A DNA stretch of 64,000 bases from Gamarada debralockiae (taxonomy: Eukaryota > Ascomycota > Leotiomycetes > Helotiales > Hyphodiscaceae). Below, piece by piece: positions 21,545-33,368 of this stretch. The DNA lies in contig NXFV01001939.1 in NCBI GenBank assembly GCA_002803225.1, forward strand, positions 37,666-101,665. The letters are read 5' to 3'. The notes below the pieces were generated by a model. That model worked only from the letters and a program-made list of their open reading frames with translations, did not search any database and was not told where the DNA came from. The translations under genes and the position numbers were made by a program. Every line of letters starts with the position of its first letter. Within the stretch, counting starts at the first letter, position 1.

Positions 21545-24264
21545 CTAGTATCTACCCTTTCCAGGCCCCTTCATCAAATCCCCAAATGCTCCATTAACCA
21601 ACTTCTTCAACTCCCTATAAGATACCACAAAGACATTCTGCTCATCTCTACTAACCAAGCTAATCTTCTCCTCCACCCCCGCATCCAGTTTATTCAAGCA
21701 TGACAATATATGTCCCAGTCCAACAACTGGCCTGCCTTCCGCATCGACTTGGTGGAAGACGTAATCGCGGAAGAGTTTCAGCATGTATCTTTCCCCATTC
21801 TCGCTCCAGTTTCTGTCTCCCTCATATTCTGGTCGTTCGTTGATGGCACCCAGTTTGGCCATGAGGCGGACGAGTCTGCCGTTCTCAAGCTCGCGGGAGA
21901 GCTCGGAGGTCAGGGTGTCCTGGGTATGCAGAGAGCTGTCGAATGCAGAGACGAGGTGCATAGAGATGCCGCTAATAAAGTCGTCGATGCTCTTAACTGC
22001 TGGTGGCTGGACGGGAGTGAGTAGCCAAGTAACAGTATCTTTAAGCTCGGCGGAGTATGTTCTGCCAAGCTGGTCGACAGCGGTTTTAATCGCCTGATTG
22101 GGAGACAGGTTATTCGTTCCGATCGATAAGATAAGTTTTCCAAAGTGTATGAAATCCTCTTGTTGTAACTCGGCAAGCGGGCGTTGTGCTTCATATTGCA
22201 CGACGTCAAGTATGGAGCAAGCATTCAAACGGATTCGTGATTTGTCCGTGAGAATCACTTTGCTCGGATCCATGCAGCGAACTGCTAGGTTGGCGGAATG
22301 GACGGATTTTATGGCCGATGCAATCTGCGTCAGATAGCCCCAGAGCACTTTTTCTGGGACAGTGTTGGAGACTCGGTGGCCGAATCTATTTGTAGAGGTA
22401 AAGTGGTGTTCGACGAGGGTTTTGGAAAGGGGGAAGTAATCGGTGACAAAGATGAGGGAACTGTCTCCAAATGCGCGGGTTGTGAAGGCGTCGATGATTG
22501 ATACCACATTTCCGTTGTCAACTCGCCGCCAATCTTTGACAGATCGAATGGCATTCTCGTTCGTCAAACGATAACCTGCAACTAATTAGTTTCGGGGTTG
22601 AAGCAGTCCACAGGAGTCTTACCTTCAAGTCGCCTTAAGCAATACATCTTGCCATTTTTGCTAGAGGTGGCTTTGTATACCCAGCCCGGAAACCCAAACA
22701 CGGTGGCACTCTTGTGATGACTTGTATCGAGGGCGACCAATGTGTGGTAATTATCGAGGGTGGGGAGTTGAGAGTCTGCCACTATCAGCGAGAATCCAAG
22801 AACAATGTAGCACACATACTTGGCATCACCTGTAATGTTGCCTCTGACTTCTTTTGCAGGTCTTCTCGGAGCTTCTCAGGCATGAAGAAATCATGTGTGA
22901 GTCGCTGATATGCCAAGAGGTCCTCCCTATGGGGACCAATTGGCGCGTAGAGGTGATATTGGAGCTGGAAATATTAGCAAAGGCTCAACCCCTTGTCCCA
23001 GTAACCTACCGGCTGCGCCGGGGCCGTATATGTCGTTTGAGGTTGATAATACGCCGCACCATTGCTCGCAATGTTAGTGGTATCTTCGAGGTAGGGATTG
23101 TATTGGGTCGCTGGCATTGCCTGAGCCAATGGAGCCATTTGAAATGGATCGAAGGGAACCTGAGCATCGGGAGCCGTCCCATTTTGTACGGCCTTGGTGG
23201 AGTAAGTTGTCTTTCTTGAAATCCCAAGCTTTCCCACAGAATTCAAGGGGTAACTCACTGTTTGAGACAATTCGTAATTCTGAGGAGTAAATTCTCTGAT
23301 CGCCGCCGGGTTAAAGGTAGCTGGTTCAGCCTCGAGCTGCGAGTTTGGTGTGGCCGTGCCTACAATGTCAGTCGCGTTCAACCAAGTAAGAGATGAGTAG
23401 CTACCACTAGCCATTGCACGAGGAGTGAATGGAGCCGCATTTGCAGCTTGGGAGGAGATCGCGGCACCTTTGCCGGGCACCGAAAGCGTTGCGGGAGTGA
23501 ATGAAGGAGAATCAACATTCAAGCTCTTTTTGAGCCTATTTTTGGGTTTTTTGCCCATGTTAGCAAATGGATTCTGAGCCCAGAAAGCTTCGGTAGACGA
23601 AGGGGTATTTTCAAGCGTGTTGGGGGGAAGGCTCGCAAGATACGGGACAACACGTAAATATCGAATAACTGTGAGAAGGGGTTCTTGCTTAATTTGCCGA
23701 TGCTTGAGGGGTTGTCACTTAGTCCGAGAAGACAAGGCTTTGGCAACTCGGTTCAAACTTGGGTTCCCAACTCTGGAAACCATATGTAGTTGTAGCTGCC
23801 GAGTCGACGAGACCAGGTCTGGTAAGAACGACTTGTTGTGCAACTTCCAAATACTTCACCAGTAATTCCCCATATAAAGCATTATCCGGCTCAGGTACCG
23901 GGAAATTACCACGGCTGATCATTCAAGTTCGACAGGCTGAAGGGTTCGAATCCGGTAAGTCCACGGCAAATTCTTGATCCTCTGGCTCCGCACTCCCTCC
24001 AAAAAAATTTCTTTGAACTTACGACTCGGTTTGCGCAGATAGCGTCTTATTTGGATCATGATTGAAGGCACAGCCTTGATCCTCATATCGACAATGGCCA
24101 TAAATCAGGACATTCCTACAGAGGGTATCCTTCGCATGTTCTACTCCATTGCCATCAGCACTGGTATTGCCATTTGTATGTCCCAATCACCACGCACCAC
24201 GACCTTTGGGTCTCGGAGAGCCAGCTGGCTTCCGTATTTCTGGTTGAAACCTTGTCGCTGCCAT
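21545..24264 (-). CDS. PAN3: PAN2-PAN3 deadenylase regulatory subunit PAN3
   Basis: Eight exons: 24198..24264, 24023..24143, 23405..23535, 23259..23359, 23010..23192, 22820..22964, 22623..22781 and 21545..22575. The product is 645 residues. PAN3 recruits PAN2 to poly(A)-bound PABP in the first step of cytoplasmic mRNA decay. A CCCH zinc finger lies near 30-50 (C-x8-C-x6-C-x3-H in LCRNVLIYGHCRYEDQGC). The PABP-binding PAM2 motif is LNVDSPSFTPA. A pseudokinase domain follows (GWVYKATSSKNGKMYCLRRL, HSANLAVRCMDPSKVIL), then the conserved C-terminal knob ending VVGLGHILSCLNKLDAG. Two introns (45 and 66 bp) are multiples of three without stops. Intron 2 is 487 bp, far longer than the rest. Confidence 0.92.
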
Positions 24265-24855
24265 TGTAGTTCGGTCCTTTCAACTATCTGCCGCACCCCG
24301 ATAACACGACGCGAAGCCTAGGGTTGAGTCAGCCGTTGCCCGAAACATGTCCGCAGATAGTACAAAGAGTGTCCTAACGCAGAATTTGGATCCGAAGATA
24401 GAAACGCGTCTCAAGGCTGGATACCGCTCATCAGGCTCCGGGGACTGCTTACTTGATTCGGGTGTACATTTCCCAGGATTCAGTTGAATTGGTGGAGGGT
24501 TTCCCATGGATATATGGCAGGATAGATATCCCAGATAGATCAGGGCAAATAAGTGTCCTAAGATGATTCACAGATCCATCTTGAATGGTGACGCGTGCGT
24601 AAATCTTCAAAGGACTTGGATACGGACCAAGAATTACGCGGGGCGAGGATCCCCAAAGAAAGGCTGAGGCTACCATGCTAGCGCTTCGGAGAATCGGCGT
24701 TTTTATTCCGATGTGTGGCTTGATAGGCAATGATGACCCTGGGACCTTCACCCTCCCTCTAAATTTTCTACAAAGAAATTTGTACATTCGTTTGTCTCCT
24801 TGAAATGCCAACACAATATAAAAGAATCCACTAGTCCCAGGACATTTACCCAACG
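24265..24855. promoter_or_regulatory. divergent promoter region between PAN3 and UBX gene
   Basis: 591 bp between opposed start codons. A 137-codon minus-strand open frame fills part of it (24449-24862) but shows no family feature and overlaps the UBX start, so it was not called. Confidence 0.4.
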
Positions 24856-26440
24856 ATGGCAAGCCCGGAAGTCGATATTGGCCAGCTATCAGACACGCAA
24901 CAGCTGGCCTTACAGCAATACACTTCCGTTACAGATCAAGATGTGCAAGCTGCTATTCCGCTTCTCCAACGATCGCAATGGAATGTTGAAGTAAGCCTAT
25001 ATTCTACCACTCCGGTTATCGTGTATGCTAATCTCCACGCAGATAGCAGTAGCCAAATTCTTCGACGGCGAAGGCCCTGATCCAGTCGCCGAAGCTCTCG
25101 CTGCACAGAACGTACCCCCACCGCGAGCCGGAAGACAAGAGAACCTTCAAGAGAGTCTGCTGTATGGGTCCGCGCGATCATCACATAGCTCTAGATCACG
25201 GAACATGCAAGATGATGCGCCTCGAATAGTTCCGCAACCGGAAGATCAAGTCATCCATCGACCCCCTTTCATCCTCACACTCCTCTTCACACCATTTAGT
25301 CTACTATACAAAATATTCTCCTCCTCCCTTGGCCTATTCTCCTTCCTCTTTCCCTTTCTTCCAAGATTACTCCGACCGAACACAGCAACCAGCACTGGAC
25401 GGAGACCCAACACCACCGGTCGTCGTCCACTCAAACCCCGCGACTCAGCTGCGCGAATCAAGCGCGAATTTGAGGAAGAATACGGGGAAAATACACTGCC
25501 ATTCTACGAAGGAGGCTATGCTCAAGCCCTAGATCTAGCGAAGAAAGACCTCAAGTTCCTACTCATCCTGCTCATCTCACCCGAACACGACGACACCTCC
25601 TCTTTCATTCGAGACACCCTCCTCACTCCCGACGTACAAAGTTTTATAAATAATCCTACGAACCAAATCATACTGTGGGCTGGCGATGTTAGAGATTCAG
25701 AGGGATACCAAGTTTCTACAGCGTTAAGATGCAACAAGTTCCCTTTCACGGGTCTTATTGCACATACCCCACAACAAAGCTCTACAGCAATGTCAGTCCT
25801 GACTAGATTGACGGGGCCGATGCCTGCGGGTACCTATGTCGCCAAGCTCCAGAGTGCAATCACAGCCCATTCGGAGCAGCTAGCCACTGTCCGGGCAACG
25901 AGATCAGCACAGAATTTTGAAAGGACGTTGAGGGAAGAACAGGATTCGGCATATGAACGATCACTGGCACAGGACAGAGAAAGAGCACGATTGAAGAGAG
26001 AGGCTGAGGCAGCGGCGGCTGAGCAAGAGAAGAGGCAGCTAGAGCAAGCGGAAGCAGCTGCGAATTTGGCGGAGAAGAGAAAGCAATGGAGACAATGGAG
26101 AGCCAAGAGTGTTCTTGCCGAGCCCGGTCCAGATTCGAAAGACGTTGTCCGAATAGCGCTCAAAATGCCCGAGGCAGCTAGGATTATGAGGAAGTTCCCT
26201 GCTGAAGCTGGGATTGAAGAGTTATACGCTTTTGTTGAATGTTACGAGTTCGTCAAGGATGGGGCAGAAGTCGAGTCTGTGCCTAAACCACAGGGTTATG
26301 AGCACAAGTTTGATTTCAGGCTGGTCTCTACGTTGCCCAGAGTCGTATATGAACCCGAGGAAGGAGGGACTATTGCCGAGAGGGTTGGGAAGAGTGGCAA
26401 TCTCATCGTAGAGCCTATTAAGGACGATGAGGATGAGTAA
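24856..26440 (+). CDS. UBX/UAS-domain Cdc48 adaptor (FAF2/Ubx2-3-like)
   Basis: Two exons, 24856..24990 and 25043..26440, with a 52-bp intron; 510 residues. A UBA-like helix bundle (LSDTQQLALQQYTSVTDQD) sits at the N-terminus. A hydrophobic hairpin is at about 120-155 (FILTLLFTPFSLLYKIF and onward). A thioredoxin-like UAS domain starts near 196 (LPFYEGGYAQALDLAKKD). A charged coiled coil (336-395) and a UBX domain (from about 413, VRIALKMPEAARIMRKF) follow. This order matches FAF2/UBXD8, which inserts in the ER or lipid-droplet membrane and recruits Cdc48/p97 for ERAD. The assignment rests on domain order and the hairpin. Confidence 0.9.
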
Positions 26441-27081
26441 TAAGCATGTTAATAAGCAGCACGTTGCGGGTCAATGTTTCTCGATTGCTCGTGAATCGAA
26501 GCGTTCAGTCACCGTTCCCGGGGAATGTCAGCTCGCCTTAACTAGCAGAATGATAATGCGTTTAGGAAGTTGCCGATTCGAGGGCACAGACCACACATCA
26601 AAAAAAGACGCCTACGCACTAATCTACAGTACAATTCTGTCCATTAACTACGCTAAAAATGTGTCATTTGACTGTCTCTTCTTCTATATTCATGAAACCT
26701 TGCTATATAGCTAGAATATAACTATTTGTATCTTCTTTGATCAATCTCCTTATTAAATATCGCTGTTTTTTTGGTGTGGTGGTCAATGCCCTCAAATCGG
26801 CAACTTCCTAAACACCCTTACAGCAGAATAATGAGCCTGATTGTGCTTCCATTGATTGCCCTCAACATTTCTTCTATAGAAGTTCTTCCTTGCTGTCTGA
26901 TTTCTGTTTCAGCCCTATCGTTGCTTCACCGCCTTTGAACTTCGAGGCCGTTGACGTCAGCTTATTGTATACCCCTGTAACTCGATCCCTACAGTACTTC
27001 TACTTCCCGCACAAACTCACGGTAAACGAAGCACCCGTGTGTGAAGCATAACAGAGCTCCCATATAAGCAGCCTCGAAATA
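26441..27081. other. intergenic, no gene seen
   Basis: 641 bp, AT-richer toward 26700. No conserved frame or zinc-cluster exon recognised on either strand. Confidence 0.4.
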
Positions 27082-28609
27082 ATGGATCCCGCCTTTATTT
27101 CCATGAACAGTGAGCAAGTGCTCCAAAAACCGATCGAGCGTTGCAAAGTGCGGCGTCCACGCCAGAGCGTCAAGAACAGAAGCCAGAAACTGACTCCCTC
27201 TCCAACCTTGGGTAAGGACAAAAAGGAGGTGAGAGTCGGTTATTGTGGTACCCCTGGGGCTGAGGAGTCTCGCTGACTCGAATCAGGACTTTGGGTGCTT
27301 GAGCGACAGCCATACCTCAGTGATACCGTCCTCAGCTCTTCGAAACCCCATGATTCAAAATGCTGACTCTGTCTACAATTTGAAGCTCTCTACACTGCAG
27401 CAATCGCAGCTTCTGTCATCTCCCGACATACCAACGTCTATCAGCCTCCTCCCGCATTGGGACTCCTCTCCGTCATATCCACTTCGGGCCCAACAGTCTA
27501 AACTCATCCACCACTACATAGCAGTCGCTTGCGCCAATGTTTCGCCTGCCCATACCCCACAATCTAAATCACTATGGACAATAGCCGTCCCACAATTGGC
27601 ATACCAATTCCCAGTAGTCTTCCATTCTCTACTCGCTGTCTCGGCGCTGCATCTCTCCTTCCTCCTTCCCCACGACCGCAGTCTTTCTGAGATATCCCTC
27701 AAGCATCATATCAGAGCGCTCTCCATCCATCGAAAGGCTCTCGCCCATTTTACTCCCGCAAATGCAGAACCTATCCTAGCAGCCTCTATTCTCTTGGCAA
27801 CCCACACGTGGCTCTCTTCGCACACCAAAGACTCCAATGACGAAAAAGACAAGTATGAGATCCCAATCCTCACCTACCGCATGATCCGCGGCGTCTCAAC
27901 GCTCTCATCTCAAATCGCACCGCTTCTCCCTTTCCAATCCCCAAACGACTGGTACAACAACACCTCATCAACAATCAATGAAGTTCTGCCCAGCCCCAAA
28001 CCAGAAGACCACATCACGCCATGGCTAAACCCTGCAAACGATTCCATCGAATGGTACATGGACCCTCATTCCACCTCCCGATCCACATGTCCATTACCAT
28101 CACAGCTGCAGCCGCCCTCTCGCCAAACTTTCCTTCTGGAAGCGCAACAAGATCTCTATCGTCTGTCCACGGCTTTCACAGATGTCTCATCCCCACCCCA
28201 GGAAACCTTTACATATCGCCTCGCGCTCGTCGAACTGTCGACGCTCTACGCCATTATTAGCTCTCCATGCCACTCATTTTCGATCACAGGACTGCATCGA
28301 AGGATAGTAAATTTCCCTTTGAGATTACCGAACGAGTTTCTAAATGCGTTGGAGAAGGAGAGACCGATTGCTATGGCATTGTTGGCGAGAAGTTTGGCGC
28401 TACTGTGTGTTGTTGGTGGTGAGGATGCTTGGTGGGTTTTCGGACCCGGTGGTGGGACTAGAGATGGGGGGAGGGATGGAAAAGGAGTGAAGGAAAGTGT
28501 GCCGGCTAGAGAGGTGAGGGGTTTAGCGAGTCTGGTGGATACGGAGTGGAATTGGGTTATGGAGTGGCCGCTTAAGGTTGTGAATGGGGGGTATGGAGAT
28601 GCAGTCTAG
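27082..28609 (+). CDS. fungal transcription factor-like protein without visible Zn cluster
   Basis: Best model: 27082..27211 joined to 27321..28609 (109-bp intron), 472 residues. A start at the ATG near 27351 would remove the uncertain N-terminus. The body resembles the fungal-specific transcription factor domain type 2 (Upc2-like regulators): LIHHYIAVACANVSP, WTIAVPQLAYQFPVVFHSLLAVSALHLSFL, HHIRALSIHRKAL, and ILAASILLATHTWL. The expected CxxCRxRKxKC cluster is absent. The N-terminal exon has only a single Cys in ERCKVRRPRQSVKNR. So it is either a cluster-less family member or one whose 5' exon was lost. The family call is fair; the N-terminus is uncertain. Confidence 0.7.
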
Positions 28610-28769
28610 TGTGGGCAAGGAGTAGAAGTAGGATATGGAGTCGCCACTTAAGGTGTGAGTGGGGGGCGTTTCGCTTTGGGCTCGATATTTGAAAGGTCGA
28701 AGATCTAGTGACGGCAGGTCTGATACGGGCCAAAATGGCAGATTGGCGGAGTCGGTATTTCAGAGGAAG
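28610..28769. other. short intergenic stretch
   Basis: 160 bp between the transcription factor-like gene and the degraded STAND locus. Nothing recognised. Confidence 0.3.
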
Positions 28770-31100
28770 GTCAAGATTTTGAACCTCGCAAAGCAAAAAT
28801 CGAAAGCCAATCAGTGGGCGATGAGTCTTCCATAGCAACTGAGTATGTTGTCAAATCTTGCGACGAGAAGGCTCTTCAGTTGAAGATGACGCTTGAGAAG
28901 TGTTTACCCGCCAGGAAGCGGGATTGGGCACGCGGATTTGGAAGGGCATGCCGATGGTGCCCAGGGGAAATCGCTCAGAGACCTTAATTCAAGGCATTCT
29001 CAAAGATATCGTTGTGTTAACCGGAAATTATGGCTTAAGAGCGGCGACGGAGGAACAGATCAAGGAGCAGTCGAGAGCAATCGAAACAACAGGGAACCTT
29101 GCTCCATCAGCTTGCGAAGAGGTCAGTTCGGTAGCAAAATTCTAACTACGGTGCGGTGCTATCTACTCAAATGTCGGCACAGCGTCGCAGCAGATCAACA
29201 ATGGGCGTCGAGGCTTTTACAACAACAATGTTCATGGGACTGTTTAGACCATGTTTGGTGGTAAGAAATTGTCATGTTGGGATGTAAGAGCGCGTATTAA
29301 CGGTTGCCTTTTAGATAGCATCAAAAAATCGACTCTGCACTTCAGGAGCATAAGTATGTATTTTGCCAACTTTATGATTCCATCCGACGGAGCAGACGGT
29401 TTGCATATAGACTGACTGCCTATCACCAATTTCAGCTCTTGCACACAGGCTGCTCAGTGAGAGTGGGAAATGTACTAACAAGTAACAGATATATACCAAA
29501 GAGTAACGTTGGCGGATCATATTACCGTTGAGATGACCCTTGAAGTGGATTCTAACTCGATATCCGAAGACATATTGGAGAAACGTCACTTTGCCCTCTG
29601 TATGGCTCTTCGAGCTATCTAGCGATCCTCGAGAAGATCGGCAAGAGCTTATTACACGCAAAGGGCCCCTATCTAAGGCTACTTGCAAAGGGATATTTCA
29701 AAATAGAGCATTTCAATTATGCTTATCTCGGCCATCGTCTCAACGATCATGGATTCCTGGAAAGCTTGGCAAAGGGAAAAGAGTAGTGGCAATAGTGCTA
29801 GCGGAGTATCTCGAGTTTAGGCAAATCAAAGAGGATTGTCTTCTCTTAGAATACTGCTTTAACAACACTGGTACTGCGCGAAACAACGCTACTGGAATAC
29901 TGAAATCATTGATCTTCCTAATTCTTGTTCAGCGACCTGCAACACTCAATTATTGTACATCCCAGAATTCAATAGAGTCTCCTGTCTTGGATGGTCATTC
30001 AAAACTTTATGTCGAAATTTTTTTTTAAAAATTTTTTTTTTTTTTTGATAGGAGATCCGCTAGCAGGAAAGAGTTTTGTACTAGACGCTCTAAATGAGTG
30101 CATTGACGGCCGCGACGATCTTATTTGTATTCTCAGAATGCTTGGATCGTCCTGTGGATACCCAGCTCAGGATATTCGTCTTCTCACCGTTTCTCGACAT
30201 CATCCAACGAGTATCGAATTCGAATTTTCTTCCGATCCAACGATCGACTTGGGCAATGAACTTGCAGTCGCAGAAGAAGCCAAAAGCTTTATATCTGATC
30301 AAGTCGACGTACAACACCCCTCCAGGAACTTGAAGGACACTTGGCCATCAAAACTCAAGGAGCTAATAAGAAAGGCAGATAAGACGTTTCTCTGGGCGGG
30401 ATTTGCACTCAAAGAACTAAACGAGTGGGCAGAAATCGCATAAAAAGCCACGAGGCCCTTGCAAACTTATCAATGGGTCTGAATGCTTTGTACTTGTACG
30501 AGCGCATCCTGCTGCAGATCGAAGAATCTGACCGTATTATTGCAGCAAGATTACTTGAATGTCTTATTATCGCATATCGACCGCTCACGATACCAGGGCT
30601 TGCTGCAGCACTACCAATAACTAGAAGTCCACGTCAAGTTTTGACCGATTTGAATGTTCTGCTGGATCATGTAAATGCTTGGGGGAGCATACTGGAAGTC
30701 TAATCAGTGTCATCAAGTCTTCGCGTTTGGAACGAAATACGAATATGAAAAAGAGGGACAATGGTGCGCGATAGGAGGAGGATGCCCCAGCAGCCCGTCG
30801 GACGGGGCAAGAAGACTTTTACAATTCAAGACTCTCCGTCGCATTGGCGAGAGATACGATTCGTACGACTCATTCATGGATCTGCTAAAGACTGTCTCTT
30901 GAACATTCGCACTTCTGAGCAAGAGACCCGGGCTGATCTTCGACTTTTTGCAATCGACGAAATGCAAGCACATCTGAAGATGGTGCAGCGTTGTCTTGAG
31001 TACGTTGCAAATCCTCTCTTCAATACAACGAGGAGATTTGTCTTTCGAACCTTCAAACTCCGCCATATCTTACCAGTACTAACTCTTACCTTTTAGTACT
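28770..31100 (+). pseudogene. NACHT/STAND NTPase pseudogene
   Basis: Remnant of a fungal STAND receptor (NACHT NTPase, often with ankyrin repeats), read in several frames. The N-terminal region (28780-29110) has CDEKALQLK, CLPARKRDW and GNRSETLIQGILKDIVVLTG. The NACHT core runs 29600-30440. The Walker A position is GKLGKGKR (about 29759-29782), where the usual Thr/Ser is replaced by Arg. Next come CFNNTGTARNNATGILKSLIF and, after a T-rich run near 30030, Walker B-like FVLDALNEC at about 30075. Downstream are AKSFISDQVDV, WPSKLKELIRKADKTFLWAGF, then ERILLQIEES and RLIHGSAKDCLLNI (30900). Several frame changes and stops interrupt it. Such receptors act in non-self recognition and regulated death. 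Confidence 0.75.
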
Positions 31101-32174
31101 TCAGCGTTGGATTTGCCAGAGTCCGTACCTCAGACATGGCACCAGGGACCTTTGGGGGTGCTATGTGACGACATTTTTGAGATACCATGCTTGCATGTTG
31201 ACTGAGCCAGGTAAGGCCGCAATAGAGATAGGGATAGTTCGGGCCTGAAAATTGGGGGTGCGGTTGAGCAGGCGGTAAGGGGTGTGGCAGCATTTCATCC
31301 CACAGCAGCGCACTGAGGTTCCCGCGTAGTACAACGTGTGAAGCCTGTATTCTACCAGTGGAGTCGCTTGTTTTAGGGCTTAAGCAACAGTGCTGGTAGG
31401 GCAACTAAATGCTTTGAACGCTGTAACAAAGGCAAATTACAGGGTAGCCCTGTAAATATAGCGCTTTGAGGCCTATAGCCGAGCAGTTTTACAGGGCAGC
31501 TTTGGAAAATACAGGGCATTTAGCGCGATTGACTTTTTCAGGATATTCAATTACAGGGCCTATAGCGTACTTACAGGCCTTACACCTTATACGGCCCATA
31601 CTTTATGCGGGAACCCTCCGAAATAAAGGTAGAACTGGGTAGACTGCGGAGGGAACGTTCGATCAGCTTTCCCGCCGCCAACGGCAGCTATGTTACATGG
31701 GACACGCCGGATCTCTATTCTGGAACGTCCCTCTTCCAGTACTTAGTATCTCACTGCCAAATACCTGGGGTAATCCGAAGGCACTCACTTGAATTCAACT
31801 GGCCCATATACAGTCGATTGCGGCATCCAGCAACTTCTTACAACAGAAGCGCTACATGTTAGACTTCTTAGAGGAGCGGACATCAAAGCGCTCATCAACT
31901 CGAAGGTCACGCAGCTTGCTGAGAGAAATCGTCGGACTTTCATGGGGTATTTCATCTTCTCGGGTGCGCGAATACGGCCTTTGGTAATCTATTTCTGAGA
32001 AATGTTTATGCCAAGTTCAATCTGGATAATCTTACGATTTCTGTAAGCCAAGGGAAGCATACTGTTAGAGGGCATATTGAGAAGATATGAAGGAGATGTC
32101 ATGTATTAATACTTAAGTTCGGATCGATCGTGCCGTCGTTAATTCACACATAAATTGCACACCACCATTTCCTC
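31101..32174. other. repeat-bearing interval with possible ankyrin relic
   Basis: Includes the TTACAGGG repeat block (31437-31580). A short plus-strand frame near 31835-31960 reads LLTTEALHVRLLRGADIKAL, faintly like an ankyrin repeat, so it may be the tail of the STAND pseudogene. Confidence 0.35.
31437..31580. repeat. TTACAGGG-type degenerate repeat block
   Basis: Five TACAGG(G)-containing copies occur within about 145 bp, the first paired with its inverse: TTACAGGG, TAG loop, CCCTGTAA at 31437-31455. CCTATAGC also occurs twice. The block is unlike the flanking sequence. It could be a minisatellite or the end of a decayed element. Confidence 0.6.
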
Positions 32175-33368
32175 CTACCCAGAAGTCACATGCACCCAGC
32201 TCTCCTCTTCTTCGTTAATGGTTAGACTAATAGGATGATCAGCACGGCTCTCTCACTAACAACTTCCAAACACTGGTAATATGAATACTTACATTCTGAC
32301 AGTGCGGTCGTCACCCGCAGTCGCAATCATATGATACCTCTTCGCATTCCAAGCAACACTGTTGCAAGATGCCGGCGGAATATGCACCCTTTGCTTGAGA
32401 AGCAATTCACCAGTCCCCGTTTTCCAAACATAAATATCGCCATCTACCCCAAATCAGCGCGATTCCCGCAAACTTCCTTTCCAAACACGAAAACATACCT
32501 TCACTCCCACTCGCCACAAACTCCTCATCCTCACCCCCAAACGTAGCTTTAATAACAAACTGCCCATAACTCTTCATCTTAAACACCTTCACCATCTCTA
32601 ATGTCCTCACTTCAACCATCTCGATCAATCCATCTCTTCTCAGGAACAATGCATATGGCTTCCCGAGCCTACTTACGCACATATATGATAGATCAACCAC
32701 TGAGCTACTACCTTGCACTTGCATCTTGCTCTCCAAATCATGAACGTAGATGTTCTTTTGGTTGTCGAATGTTGCGACATTATGTGCCCCAGGCAGAATG
32801 ACGCAGCCTAGGATTGGCACCATGGGATCGTCGAGCGTGAATTTGTGGAGAAGTGACCCGTTGAGAGACCACTGACAGATGCCCATGTGTCTATCGAGAC
32901 TGGTTGTCATGAATGACTGTCCATCGGGTAGCCAGGAGCAGCTTGTGACAGGGCCTTCGAAACCAGAAACTGCTTGAAGACATTCTCCTGTCTGAAGTTC
33001 AAAAACATTAGCTCTGGACTCGGTCCATAGAACTTGGAACTCACAGCGGTATCCCACACTCGTGCAGTATTATCTTGAGAGCAAGTTACTATTTTCGAAT
33101 CATCTAGACTCCAGGATGCTGATCCGATGCCGTCGGAGTGTCCGCTCAGTACGTGCAGAACTTTGAAGTCATCTACCTCGTAGATGATTGTGGTCTTATC
33201 AGCGCCTGAGGACGCCAGGCGTGTTCCATCATTGGAGAAGCACACGTCCCATACCTCGTCTCTGTGATGTTTTAAAGAAAACTTCTCAACCAACCCGGCT
33301 TGTTTCACTTCCACTTTCAAGGCTGCCGCGTCGCTATGTGCCGCCGGTCTGTGAACGATCTTGGTCAT
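32175..33368 (-). CDS. WD40-repeat protein (Gid7/WDR26-like beta propeller only)
   Basis: Four exons: 33045..33368, 32499..32991, 32293..32443 and 32175..32226, giving 339 residues with all junctions in frame. It opens almost directly into WD repeats: HHRDEVWDVCFSNDGTRLAS, LSGHSDGIGSASWSLDDSKI, DNTARVWDTATGECLQAV, PVTSCSWLPDGQSFMTTSLD, and near the end NSVAWNAKRYHMIATAGDDR. The style matches Gid7/WDR26 of the GID/CTLH ubiquitin ligase. The LisH and CTLH regions that usually precede the propeller are missing, so this is a short homologue or a truncated copy. An alternative stop at 32289-32291 results if the last intron is retained. Confidence 0.8.

Noticed and set aside
23920..23970. tRNA-like B box (GGTTCGAATCC) inside PAN3 intron 2
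   Set aside because: The putative T-arm has only three of five pairs and no A box or acceptor stem is present at the right distance.
24177..24200. stop codon near the PAN3 start suggesting a pseudogene
   Set aside because: A 54-bp intron (24144-24197) with a CTGAT branch point removes the TGA and restores the conserved zinc finger.
24449..24862. 137-codon minus-strand open frame between PAN3 and the UBX gene
   Set aside because: It overlaps the UBX start codon and has no recognisable family feature.
30000..30060. T-rich run as a retrotransposon poly(A) tail
   Set aside because: No target-site duplication or element body flanks it; it lies inside the degraded STAND frame.
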